Positions 34,524 through 46,229 of a stretch of 64,000 nucleotides of DNA are shown piece after piece. Source of the stretch: Taenia hydatigena (Eukaryota > Platyhelminthes > Cestoda > Cyclophyllidea > Taeniidae); assembly GCA_036345935.2 (NCBI GenBank), contig JADWOT020000002.1, forward strand, positions 12,713,905 through 12,777,904, read 5' to 3'. The translations under genes were made by a program, and so were the position numbers. Below the pieces are notes generated by a model that was not told where the DNA came from, searched no databases, and saw only the letters and a program-made list of their open reading frames with translations. How positions within the stretch are numbered: position 1 is the first letter of the stretch; every line of letters starts with the position of its first letter.

Positions 34524-37500
34524 ATATATGTTAATTACTTAGTGTGGCTTTGCCTTGCCGATTTTTAAGCATATAAATGGTGGGTACGTTGACGAGATCG
34601 CTTTAGCAATAGAAAAGCGTTTGTTGGACATCAGCAAATGCGACTAGGTGAGTTCACAAAAATGCGCAGGAAACCGAGCAAATATCTTAACCAAAAGGAG
34701 CTCACTGAGTGAATCTTGCGACTGAGTTTGGTTGAGAGGGTAAAACTCGACTTTGCAGCCCTGATTTGCGAAATGGCTGATGGAATCGTTAAAATGTGTA
34801 AGCGCTAAGTTTCTAAAGCATCAAATGCAGCGCTCTCATCAACCCATTACGAAGAGGTCAGAAGCTGAGATTACTCGTTTAGGAATGTGCAGTCAGAGAA
34901 TCCAGTGGCAAGACTGCTTGTTGTCAAGCTCGACATAAGCCCTTGGTAAAAATTGTCTTTAAAGGGCGCAAGGGAGAGAGAGGAATTCCCTGCATAAAGG
35001 CTTAAACGTGAGAGAAAAATGTTCCACTCCTCTCTAATAGTGATTTCACTAAAGTGAACTTTCCAGCTGAAGAATGCTGAGCAACAGCTAACAGAGTCGT
35101 TTAAGATCAGAGGAGGAAGAGGAGAGGACGGTGACAAAGGAGGTGGGGGCTGGTAAGTTAGGTGATGCCCGATCCAACGGGTGAAGAGGGATTTCACCTT
35201 GGCGCTAGTCGTTATTGCCTCGACATCAGTGCTGGTATTAGTTGCGGCGGAGGTGGCAGTGTTAAGGTTGGGGGAGTTTTATGTCCACTTGCACGTACAA
35301 AGATATCCGCGGAGAGGGATTGCTCAAGCCGCGTATGTGCTACAGTTGCTGCAAGTGGTAATGCATGTAAAAATCAGTGTAACACCTGCGTACGCATGAG
35401 TAGGTCGCATCCTGCAAACTGGCATTCTCGAAGCTGGTGCTGTCTGTGGAGGCCTAGGAAAGTAGACAGTCAGCGGGCAACTGCACAGCAATATAAAACT
35501 TTTGAATGTGCGAGCAAATTATTGACAAGTTAAGGTGGATTATAGATCAGTCGGTCAAGAGCGGATGACGACCTTGAGAAAGGAGGGATGACGCGAATTG
35601 CGAAGTTGTGTGTGGTCTCACTTGTGAGCGTGGTCGTGGTGTGCATTTGTGGGCACAAAGTAGGATTATTTTGAAGTGCTAGCTAGCTTTGTGGTTGGGT
35701 GGTAGGCGAAAGAAGGTAAGTCTGACGGCGGCTTCGTAGCCCAATTGAGCTTCCTGTCGTGTCGTCCGAAGTTCATTCCAGTGACATCAAATATGCTCAT
35801 GGGTTAGAAGGGAGAAGGAGGAAATATGATAAAGCAAATGAATTAGAGAATACAAAAACGGCACAGTACAGCATACATGGTAATTAATTTCGTGAAGGGA
35901 TAATAGGCTGCAGTCATCTTAAGTTAGTGATGGGCAAAATGGACTTTCCATTATCTTGGCGTGGTGCTGCGTTGAGACTTGTGTAGGTGTCCTCAGTCGG
36001 AGTCATTATTTCTCTGTTAAATTCTTTGCATTTCTGAAAGCCTTTGTCAAATGATCTTTAGTCGCTTGGGTTTTTCCTTAAATTGGCATAACATTCAGAG
36101 CTTTTCAAGCGTTACGTAGGTTTGTCTTACTCTCGGTATAAAGTGGAGAGTACTTTTACCAAGTGTGTTCCATCCATTTCGAGTCTCATGTGCATTAGCA
36201 AGTAGAGTCGTTGTTTTCCTCACTTTCGTTTAATACGCTGTTAATTACCCTGTGCATAAAATGATACATTTGAAAAAGAGCCTGCCAATCCAGGAATCTC
36301 CAGGATTTTGTGAATAAATAGATGTATTCCAGCGTCTTTGGTTGAGCGGAATAAATTAATTTTCTTTTTCCTCTCTTTAGTGGGTAAAATTGTCGCCTAC
36401 TAAGGGTACTCCTTATAGGACGGTAGACTCTAGCGCAAAAGACCTATCAACGTAATGGATAATTTACGAATTCTGGGGTATTTGGGAGTTGCCTTCATAG
36501 CGGAAGACATGTAAATGGACGGGTTTTACAGAAATCATTCAACTGCTTAATTTCGTTGCGAATTCGTGATAAATTAGTAAACTTTCCACCAGACGCCTAC
36601 ATGCAAAATAAAAATCTGATCCGACACTTCGTTCATAAAGCCCTTCCACCAAGGAACGAGATTTGCGTCAGGGGTTATAAATGGCACCTATGATAGGCAT
36701 TGCTCGAAACCTCAAAGAAGTGAACCTTAGTGTTTAAATAGGCATCTTATTTACACCCTTTAAAACTGAAAACCATTTCCAATTGCCATGCGCTTGCGCA
36801 ATCGCAATCTCATTTTAAATTCCTTTTAGCACCAAGTTACAGTTGTGGTTTCGAAATGCGGCTTTAAGCATTGACAGTCAAATCAGCTACCTCTAGGTAA
36901 TCACAATAGAACCACCTACTCAAGCATGTAAGATTGCATGGTGGTCATCGAAAACATTGAGTCGTTGCTTTTAGCGGTATGAAGTGTAAGAAGAGAAAGT
37001 GGATTTTTGATATTTTTAACCACCTCAGCACAGAAACAATTAACAAACATCATTTCATCGCATCTTCTGTGCTACAAGTGCAGGTAAACTATCCTTTGCC
37101 AATCGGGGCAATGGGATTGCAGGAGTGGTAGAGCGCACCCCAACGTTGGAGAAAAGGTAAGGCTTCCTCAAATGCCTTTGAAGCATAATTTAATAAATAA
37201 CCTTACACTTCTGCTTCGCTAAAATTCGTAATGTTAGTCTTTATTCGCACGTCTTCGGTGATATTTCACAGACCATGTGGATATATTCAAACACTTTTTT
37301 CTGTCTACCATAAAAGCATCGGCTCTTCAATGGCATGCTTCGTGTTAAATCTCATATCTAGACAGCATTGATGGAGTCTAGTCTATCCAAAATCCATTCC
37401 ATTGTATGGTCGAGGCTATACGGGTGCCAAGACTACTCATGTCTTGCATACTGGAAGATAATTGCAGGCCTGTTGCAAAGTAAAGCTCCAGCCTAGCACA

Positions 37501-37800
37501 CGTTGCTCCATGTATGTGACGCCTGGTGTGATCGCTTGAAATTCAGTAGAATTAGGCCCTACTCATTATGTTCATTTAGATCTTAAAAAAAATTAATGTA
37601 CAAATGGTTACCAAACTTGCAAAAATTTTAAGCACAAAACCCAATTTTTCCTCCAATCAAAGATGCGAAGATTGCACAGACAAAAGGCCCTTTTACGAAA
37701 CCCGCAACTGCAGTAATAGGCATTGAGTCGAATTGCTGTTTAAAATGTTCCTCTCATTAAATTAAGTCCTGCCATCACTTGTGACATTCAACACCTTCCT
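34524..37800. other. no confident gene
   Basis: The plus frame 35,162-35,533 and an overlapping frame at 35,181-35,399 with a hydrophobic run (LALVVIASTSVLVLVAA) are both open, and I cannot choose between them. No splice support or family recognised. Confidence 0.35.
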
Positions 37801-38538
37801 GACCGAGGAGGAAGCTGGCTGTGTACTGTTAGTTCGTCTGACATTTTGCCACTAGAAGCAGGCATTTAAACGTGGTCCTGTCTAGCCGTCTTTCTACCCC
37901 CATTTCATGTTTAGCCATTCCTTCATCACACATTCTCTCTAGCCCCTCTGAGTCGCGCAAAATGCACGCAATCAGGCAGTAGGTGCGTTCACGTAAGCAA
38001 ACTGGTGGGCTCAGCGAGGCGAGTCCTTGCTTCTGCCAAAAGGATGAGCATTGAGCATTGAGTAATACATGTAACATGCGCCTCCCACTTACTTGTTGCA
38101 GTGGATTCGCGAAACCGTCTTAGCTTCGCTAGGAAGAATGTGAAAACATAGCAGGGCTTCCGTCAATCAAACTGTATTCTAACTGATTGGTCTTGCACTA
38201 TTTAAGTGGCTCGCATCGATATCATTTTACTTCCCAACTATAACTTGAAATGCTCATTCCTGGATGAGGTGATAGTAATGTTTACGCTGCCCTGTTTTCA
38301 CTTGTAAGAAGGTTTGCGTTCTTTTCTATATGAAAGCCAAGGAGGGAAGAGAAGTGAAAGGAGAAAGAGAGCGATAGTGTGTGATTGTGCACCAATTTGG
38401 GTTTCAGTGTAAATAAATGCTTTTGAGCAGAATGGAGGTGGATACTGTCAAATACAAAAGATAAATCCGAACTTGCAGTCCATGCTGAATCGCAAGTAAG
38501 GATACGCACGACATACGCAAGACTCAAAGCGCACTCAC

Positions 38539-38679
38539 CTGTGCATTGAATTCCACTTATGTTGTCGATCAACAATGTAGGAATTCTTCCCAGGCGATGC
38601 GTCGTATGCAGCTAAACCTATGAGGGCAAATATTGCTCGACCTTGAGCAGCACATCCTGCTGGCAGACCAATGGAAGCG
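38539..38679 (-). CDS. coding-like internal exon, unrecognised membrane segment
   Basis: Minus strand. Acceptor ACCGCTTTTAG is followed by CGCTTCC, and the exon ends at donor CACAG followed by GTGAGT. It is 141 nt, phase 2 on both sides. The only open frame reads ASIGLPAGCAAQGRAIFALI then GLAAYDASPG and IVDRQHKWNSM. That is a hydrophobic probable transmembrane stretch, a short loop and a polar tail. Good splice sites plus protein-like sequence argue for a real exon. I do not know the family. Neighbouring exons were not found with matching phase. A frame at 37,829-38,053 (minus) with ERTYCLIACILRDSEG may belong downstream but does not join in phase. It lies only about 40-80 bp from the start of a plus-strand frame. 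Confidence 0.4.
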
Positions 38680-38760
38680 CTAAAAGCGGTTGTCAACAAG
38701 ATTTTATGTGTGTTATGACAGGCCCACCATCATTCGATCAAAGGAAGGTGTGATGAAGCG

Positions 38761-39189
38761 ATGGGATCAACAGGCGCGAATCTCATTTCTGAAGTGAGCA
38801 CAAGAAGTGAGGAGGAACAGCAGCAAGAACAGAATCAACGGATACAGAATGTAGGAGAGGTAGAGGGACAGACATCATTTGACTCAGAGGAGAATTCAAG
38901 GGCACGTGCAGAGCAGTCGAACACGTCGACTTTCTCGGAGTTAGAGCTAGAGAAGAAAAGAACAAGCGATATTCTTGGTGTTCTGGGGAGGGCAGTGCTA
39001 GAACTGCATAACGCCGCAAGCAAAGCGCTGGATGCCGCCGAGACGAGATTGCAGCCAGACATTAGTCTCGATTCTGACAGCGTTGATGTTCTCGTCCGGC
39101 GACTCGCCGACCTTTCGACCAAAATTGCCCAACTTAAAGATGTCCACTCATCGCTGAAAGGAGCTGCAGTAAGTAGTAGTGCAAAGTGA
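38761..39189 (+). CDS. acidic, helical hypothetical protein
   Basis: 142 codons from an ATG in the context AAGCGATGG to TGA. The frame is also open back to 38,719. The N-terminal half is polar and acidic (SEEEQQQEQNQ, DSEENSRARAEQS). The C-terminal half is helical with heptad-like Leu spacing (DILGVLGRAVLELHNAASKA, VRRLADLSTKIAQLKDVHSS). A strong donor (GCA followed by GTAAGT) at 39,169 means it may instead splice after codon 136. No family is firmly recognised; the helical part loosely recalls small Mediator-type subunits, which I could not confirm. Composition and length make it the most convincing coding sequence in the window. Confidence 0.55.
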   Translation: MGSTGANLISEVSTRSEEEQQQEQNQRIQNVGEVEGQTSFDSEENSRARAEQSNTSTFSELELEKKRTSDILGVLGRAVLELHNAASKALDAAETRLQPDISLDSDSVDVLVRRLADLSTKIAQLKDVHSSLKGAAVSSSAK

Positions 39190-39621
39190 ACGAAGTTTTG
39201 TGGAACCGCTTGGTTTCTGACCCATTTACCTCACTTCCTCTCTCTTTCTCTCCCCACTACTTCACTCTTCTTTTTTCACATTTCCTCTTGTGAATTTTGA
39301 GAGAAGAATTCGAAAACAAGGCTTCGCCAGAAAAGCTTTCTGTTGAAGTCACTCCTACAAATTGGGATGTGAAAAGTCGGTAATCTTTACCAGAAGCACA
39401 GATGAAAACACCTGATCAAATCAGCAATGCAATTTTTCAAGTCCGCCACCTTTTTTCTTGTCTGTCAATTATAAATCTTCCACTTTTTTGCATAAATGAA
39501 AGGTAACTTCTTCTTGCAGTAAGTATGAATGATTTTAAGATTAGAAAATCCTGCAGTGGTGTACTCAAGCACGCCTGACCTTCCGTTCATTTCTCTTCTT
39601 TACGACCTCTGCATGCACAAG

Positions 39622-39920
39622 AGTCAACAAGTTAGAGGATGTAAGCAATCTAAACAAGGCTACTGCTCACCTCCAACCTGTTCGAACCTGTTTGCTCAAC
39701 AGACGGGATCAAGCCGCATTATGGTCATTCCCCAATCACAATGGGTTTAACATGGCTGTGGCAGCGATTGAGGCAGCCCTAACCAAAACCTTCGAAACAG
39801 CTCTGTTCAGAGGGGACGCCAATGCTCTGGACATTCAAATGAATTTGGACAATTCGACTATTGATGTAGGGAAAGTGCAAAAACATCCTGCTAATTATAC
39901 CAAATGTGCTTCCAAAGCTT
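39622..39920 (+). CDS. coding-like exon, unrecognised
   Basis: Downstream of the 38,761 frame, an open stretch ending at TGA 39,920-39,922 reads VNKLEDVSNLNKATAHLQ, then LNRRDQAALWSFPNH and AAIEAALTKTFETALF. A possible acceptor (GCATGCACAAG) precedes it, and a possible donor (GATGTAGGG) lies near 39,865. The amphipathic helical character matches the upstream frame. However, no phase-consistent splice between them was found, so the gene model is open. Confidence 0.3.
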
Positions 39921-39995
39921 GATGACAAAAAGGCAGGTTTCCATTCTAGACTGAAATATCGTTAATCGCGCTTTCTTATTATCTTTCTTAATAAG

Positions 39996-40224
39996 GCAAA
40001 CACTCAAATCTAGACCCAATTCGAAGACAATATTCGAAGTTTTAACGAAATGCGATGTGCTCGAAACACGGCACGATCTGCGCACCAAGACCCAGCGGAT
40101 TCCAACACAGATAAATACGTTTCGCACCGGAAGGATTGACACTGATGAATCTGTGATTCGATACGCCCTGAAAACCACCTATTGTGACTGTATGTCCGAT
40201 CACTATTTGGTCTTGTCACTTTGA
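39996..40224 (+). CDS. coding-like exon, unrecognised
   Basis: A pyrimidine-rich acceptor (TTTCTTAATAAG, ending 39,995) leads into an open frame ending at TGA 40,222-40,224. It reads SRPNSKTIFEVLTKCDVLET, then TQRIPTQINTFRTGRIDTDE and VIRYALKTTYCDCMSDHY. The sequence is mixed-composition and protein-like. It may be the terminal exon of a gene starting at 38,761, but the joins are unproven. Confidence 0.33.
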
Positions 40225-43200
40225 TGCCGGCACTAATTATGCTCGTAAGCATCGTGGGAGCCAACATTCTCGGCCTTCTCCATCACTCGGTTTTCCTCTC
40301 ACTGTATCTCACAAGTTTGTCGTAAATGGACTGCTCGAAGAAATTCTAATGTTAAAGTGTCTCATTTACTTTGCAGATGCAAAGCGTTTTTAAAAAGTTT
40401 TGAATTCGTTAACAAGGGAAAACATCGATTTTGAAGGCAAGGACATTTAAAAACCCACTGATTAAAAAGCGTTTTTAAGTACTCTCCAGTAATGTTGTCA
40501 TAAGATGGTTAAGAAGTTCGTGCAGTTTTCAACACATCATCGGCGATACGTGTCGGCTCCTCTCGGTTCGGTTGAACACGGTGGATGTGACTTGATGTTT
40601 CATCCCCTTACTGACATTGGTTTAGGTTGTTGCATTACTGCGAACGACTTTGTTCACTTGCCGATGCCCATGCAATTAGGTCTAACACCTTGATGGAACT
40701 TTATGAGATCCTCCACTGGCGTGGTATTACGTGGAAGGGAAATTCCCAGCTAGCTCATGTCTTTACCAAAAGTATTGGCAAACTTGACAAGAACCCTTTC
40801 TAGCTGCGCCTCTTCTGTTGCGAAATGAAACAGCACAACCTATTTGGCTGCCTCATGCCCACAACTTTTCGCTTACCCAAGGCTCAGTCTAAGTTGACTG
40901 CGCAGAGTGATGTCGAACAAACGATCAAGACTGATTAATCTTTTGCTTCCTTTTAGTCAACCGTTAGTGAATGTGGTCGCTAATTTGAGATCTGATTTGT
41001 ACAAATAAGGCTTTTATTCACTCTCGCCCAATAAGTACTGAATCCAGTCTTGTCAATCCCCCCAACCCCTCAGTCGCGTAACGTTGCATTTCTAGAATAA
41101 TATCTAACCCCAGAAGCATCACAGCTCAAGTGCCTTGGGCATCACAGCCTTGGCAATGACTTAGGACGCTTCGATGCTTCGTTAACACTCTCATTTGTCG
41201 ATAATTCTTATTAGTCAACTGTCCTGAAGAATCTGCAGGGTTACTGGTCATCACAAGTTAATTAGCACATTTACTCGGCCATTCAGCTGGCTCTTCCACC
41301 GACTTCACATGGTGTTCAACGATATTCGTGAGCATAATGTGTGCACAATTGGGGTGGAATGGTGGGTTGACAACGATGCTGGGCACAGAAGTCTGAATGT
41401 CGCACCGTCAATGCTAATGACTAGACAAATGAGAAGCGTACTCCAATCACTTTGCGATCTTCTTGTGAAGGGGTGCGCTGATGACTACGGGTGATTCAAT
41501 CAGCTACGAAGAAGCTTGAGGATCGACAAGCTGCATGCGCCAGAGCGCCACCGCTTTTCTGCTTCCATTGCAGCCACGCCTGTGTTACTGTCATTGCTAA
41601 AACCTAAAACTGCCTCACAATTGTCTCACAGGCAAGTTACTAGTCGACTTAGAGAAGAAGAAAATTTTTCATGACATCATGATGTCAGAAGAGCGACCTA
41701 TGCAAAGGAAACATTTGCAAACTTACAGTATGTGGGATTTCGGGCTTCCATTTCTTATCAACGAGGTGGCACAAATGACACGATTGATGAGCGTCTTCGT
41801 ATTTGAAGCCAGGAGACACGTCGGCACTACGTTTTAAACAACTGAACCAGCATTTTCTCTCGAAAGTAATATATTTTCTGTGGTTACAACTGAAACACTA
41901 CAAAGGTTGCATTTTTTAAAGTATACTTTGCATTAGGCTGCGTCGTTTAAGAGTCTAGACCACTCACGAATCGGTACACACCCTGGTCCATTCTCAAAGT
42001 GCTCAACTTCTCTTTCTGCATTATGGAGACGCTGAAGGCTTGTGTGGTATAAGCGAGCACGTGAGCACACCTGCTGTTTGAAATTTTTCTAGCACTACTG
42101 ACTGCATTCTCGCACGTGATAGGAAGGCAAGCGTCACTTGGGTTCGCACAAAGATGTGAAATTAACTGAGACCTTTCAATCTACCACAACATGCAAGGAG
42201 GTTCGCACAATCTCTTGCCATTTAAGCTGCTCAACAACCGCAGCATTTAATTAGATTTATTTGTAGCTGGGAACCAGGACTCATAGTGCAAAAAGCTTCA
42301 AACAAAACTCTGATAGGCATTGTGAGCAAACTGGCATGTTAGGTGTATAGTGAGTTCATGGATTAAAGAAATCCGCCATCCAGTGGCTTAAATATAATGC
42401 ACAAATAGGTCTGTTTGCTGTGCAAAACTGAAACCTTAGATAAAAGTGAACGCCGACGGTAATCCCAACGCGGTTTACGGCGTAAATAATGCAGGTTTGA
42501 ACGAGTAAGGTAACAACAAATAAATAATCGTAGATGCGTGTGCTGTGGGGTATATACGAGGACGGCCACGAGAATGTCAAAACCGATTTGGGAGCGCTCG
42601 GCATCAGCAATTAGAGTATGATGCGCACAATTTCTGCTTCCTCACCTTTAGTGACTTACACGTTCTAAGGTAGCTTACGGTTGCCTGACGCGAAGCAGAA
42701 GGCGAAGTTAGGTGAATACGAGTTGTTGAAGGTGTACGGTTTTAATCTCCAATGTGTACAAAATTCACTAATCCTTTATCGGCAACTTCTATCGGTTACC
42801 GTTCGATTAGAAGTGGACAAGTAGACAAGTTGTGGTCACAAAGAAGTGGGTCCACCTTAGACAACGAACCAGGTTCTCGACATGCGTTCCTGCTACCACA
42901 ACACAAACGCTCATTGTCAAAACAACTCTGCTTTCGTCAAGTTTTGCACTGTTTTGGCGATTACTCCTTTGCACGCCTTGTCCTATCCCACAAAGTTGGA
43001 CACTTCCTTATCCTCCAGAGGGTTAGGCAGCTCGCAGGCACTCGTCTTTAGTCTCCTCGATGACGCGCCATTTGCCACGATAGCGGCGAAGACGCAGTGT
43101 GAGGCGAATACGAGGATAAAATTGGGCAGACAAAAGTCAGTAGTGACCGCATCCTGTGCACATGCAGGGATGCTACTGATTGTGTTGGAATTGCTTTACA

Positions 43201-45510
43201 CGACTTCCACAAGGTCCCTCTTAGGCATTGTTCAAACACAGTATTTATCACCGTAGGTTGAATGGGTGACTGTAGCATTCCATTTCGTCCCATTAAGCTT
43301 TTTGCATAAAAATTTGAATTCCTCGATTCCTCTTGAATGGACCAGATGCTCCTAGAGGCAGGGCAATACTGAATCTTTTGTCTACACGTCCACCATAAGT
43401 TTGGCAAATGGCGCAAATTTCTACATTGCGCCCACTTAAGTAAAATCAGAGAGACTAAGCTGAAGGGAATGTGGGACAGATTTCCAAAGCAATAAAGGCC
43501 GTAACTAATTGGGTTGGCAAAGTTCATATCACCGAATGGTCACAAGTGTTGATATCGGCGACAGTACGTGAACTAATCTTGATTACTGTACCTTTGGTAG
43601 CAAGAGCAGTCGCTTAGATAAATAGAAGTCTGCAGGTGTAATTTTGCCACCTGATTCGCCATGAAGCCTAATTAAACAAAGCCTGTTGTGGCCAGCTGCT
43701 CACGACAGTTGTTGCCTCTCTTTTGGATTGACGGTGACCTCACTGGCCTGATTTACGACGGTCGTCTCGGCTGCTAGCAGAAAGAAGTGGCGAAATGGAC
43801 CCAAGTAAGTGTACAATTATAACTTCAACTTAATCCGACTATCAACATTTACTTTTTTTCCAAATTCTGACGGGACTAATTCGTATTCCTTGGGGAGTAT
43901 AATGCTGCGCGAAGTAGAACAGGGATGTCTACAGGGATGGCCAAAAGGACATGGAAACTGTCATGGAATTCCTCGAAGAAGAATGTTTGGATTGTGATTT
44001 GCAAATCTTCACATTCCTCGCACTTGCTGTCTTGTGGGTCCTCAGGTAGGTCACAACTGTCTCACACGGTACAAGCGCTCTATCGACGTAAACAAGCAGA
44101 GTCAAAGCAAATCGACAAATGCTTTAAACAGAGAATTCGGAATGTAGAAATGTAGTGCTCTAAAAAATATTATTTTAAACAAAGTTGTGCAATTTATCAA
44201 GGTCTGCTCTAAACAGTTCGTTTTTCTGAACGTTGAAAAGTGGAAGGTCCCTCCACTGCTTTGATGAAGGGAGCGTTAAAATGGTCTTGACAGGAACCAG
44301 CACTGTAGCGATTTGTGGGATGGAGGACAGCTTGATTCGTTTGCCCAGTACACCACCTAAATATCTGTAGTCTAGTGCTCTGGCTTCTGAGGTGCTGCTC
44401 GTGTTACTATTCCGTACGGTTGGGATTAACTAAGGCACCACATGTGAGGGTTATGGACAGTCTTGAAGAAATCTGATAGTGAAGGAGAAAAATGCAAACT
44501 GATTTATAAAGCTTAGTTTTCTTCCATAGGGAGTTCATTTTAAAAGAAGTGTGAAACGGAGACCAATAGGAAGATAGTTTCTATTTCCCATATGTCGTAC
44601 ATTGATCCAGTTTCGAATCGGTTAGTAGGAGCGAAATCTAGCGAACTTCACTTTTATCACCCAGGTCTAACTATCACTTTGTTGCTTCAATTCTTATGTT
44701 GGTTGCTTTGGTAATAAAAGCTTCTTTGAGAGCATACTCGCGTACAATTCCATGTACTTTTGCAAACAATACTTTCCATTTAAGTAACCACTTTGCGCGG
44801 CTCAACGCGACGTACATTACAATGCGTTTAAATGTTAAAAATCGATGCAATTTCTCCGCAGAGCAATAACTACACGGAAGAATGAGATAAGAGACTGCCA
44901 TTAAGCGGCTTTATGTAACAACCCACCTGTCAAAAGACGAACTCAAAATGCGAATTAAAGGATTTATATGAGACGGAAGGGCCACCACTTTGATCAACAG
45001 CTTAAATAAACTAGAGGACAAAGGCATAAACAGAACCGCCTTCATCACTTCTGTGTCTATAAGCAAGCATAAGTCTTCGACGACTCCTTAATCAATGCAG
45101 CGCCCTACATGAAGTTAACTCATCTCTACCATCAGTCGAGATGCGCCCGTACAAGGCCACATCTGCTATTCGCAACGAAGACGGCTTTGGACTTGAACTC
45201 AAAGAAAAAGAACTGCCGCTGAAGACAACAACAGGAATGGAACCCGAGAGGTCGAGGGGTCATTTGATGACAGTTTTTGAATGTGTGAGATGCGTCCGGT
45301 GAACACGAATCTCGTGATGGGTCATCAGGACTGTAGGAGGCGCAAGAGTGGTCCAGAAACGCATACCCTCAGCTTCTGTTCTGCGCCCTAAGTACTGCTA
45401 ATGTAGGTGCTCTTTTGCAGTCAGTCTGCTCGCCTAGGGAGCTTGAAGACCAAGTAAATATATAGAACTCTTAGTATGATTTGTAAAAGCTCGGTTGTGA
45501 CACCAAAGCA
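40225..45510. other. no confident gene
   Basis: Frames at 42,752-43,256 (plus) and 43,048-43,527 (minus, 159 codons) overlap and none carries a recognised domain. At 40,505-40,960 the plus frame reads protein-like but is interrupted by several stops, so a decayed coding sequence is possible. Confidence 0.35.
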
Positions 45511-45518
45511 AAATGTGT

Positions 45519-45833
45519 CAATTACCACATCTAATGAAGGTGTTAAGCGCGCGTTTGCCTAATGCAAGCTCCCAAGGGACAAGTCCTCCCTTCAAATTTG
45601 ATGTATTAAATTGCTTTTATGCTCCATCAACCAGTCGGTTCCGCCGTCGATACCTTCAAAAAGAGGTCCAGTTATTTCTTCGAGCATCGTTAGTCGCTGC
45701 ATAAAACATGGCGGATGTTGGTGCAAAGCATGAACGCCTTCTTCGAACAATCATGCCCATCAATTACAATCTTGATCTTGTTCCAAATTTCACAAGTTTT
45801 ACTTTCACAGGACGCGTTTCCGTGGAGCTGCAG
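45519..45833 (+). pseudogene. NPEPPS: puromycin-sensitive aminopeptidase 5' end, copy 1
   Basis: From ATG 45,708 the frame reads MADVGAKHERLLRTIMPINY, then NLDLVPNFTSFTFTGRVSVE and LQ. It aligns with the N-terminus of M1-family puromycin-sensitive aminopeptidase (human RLPADVSPINYSLCLKPDL, then FTFEGKLEA). This is the first beta-rich domain of a cytosolic zinc exopeptidase; the catalytic HEXXH lies much later in the protein and is absent here. Where an exon donor is expected after CTGCAG (45,833) the sequence is ATAGCT, so GT seems mutated and the frame runs on to 45,938 in unrelated sequence. About 190 bp of 5' flank is also duplicated in copy 2, so this is an unprocessed fragment of the gene start. 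Confidence 0.72.
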
Positions 45834-45944
45834 ATAGCTCTCCTCCGTCTGCCGAATATTTCTTCACAGTGGTTCTTGCTCCATTTTTTTTCCGACTCTC
45901 GTTTTAATGAACAAAATTCAGTTTATCTAATGCTTTAATCACAG

Positions 45945-46229
45945 TTTCGTGAGACTTGCGAAATTGAGAACAAGATCAAGCTTATAATTAATAGGCACGA
46001 TTGTTCGAGTAAGGCGTTCATGCTTTGCACCAACATCCGTCACGTTACATGTAGCGACCACTGATGCGCGGAGAAATAACTGGACTCGCTTTCGAAAGTA
46101 TGGACCATCGAGCCCACTGATTGCTAAAGCATTAAACAATTCAATGCATCAAAGTTGAAGGAAGGACTTGTGCCCTAGGAGCTTGCATTAGGCAAGCTCG
46201 TGCTTAACACCTTCATTAGTTATGGTAAT
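45945..46229 (-). pseudogene. NPEPPS: puromycin-sensitive aminopeptidase 5' end, copy 2 (inverted)
   Basis: The reverse complement matches 45,519-45,812 at about 80% by eye, 5' flank included (TAATGAAGGTGTTAAGC, CCTAATGCAAGCTCC, GATGTTGGTGCAAAGCATGA). The coding part reads TDVGAKHERLTRTIVPINYK, LDLVLNFAS and then diverges, losing the FTFTGRV segment. The start codon is GTG at the position of ATG in copy 1. The two copies face each other across about 132 bp, so a single transcript would fold into a long hairpin. Confidence 0.72.

Noticed and set aside
38761..40224. Assignment of the plus-strand exons to a Mediator subunit
   Set aside because: Only loose resemblance in helical segments; no diagnostic motif and the splice phases between exons do not join, so no name is given.
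43048..43527. 159-codon minus-strand open frame
   Set aside because: Overlaps open plus-strand frames, has no recognisable domain and no supporting splice or start context.
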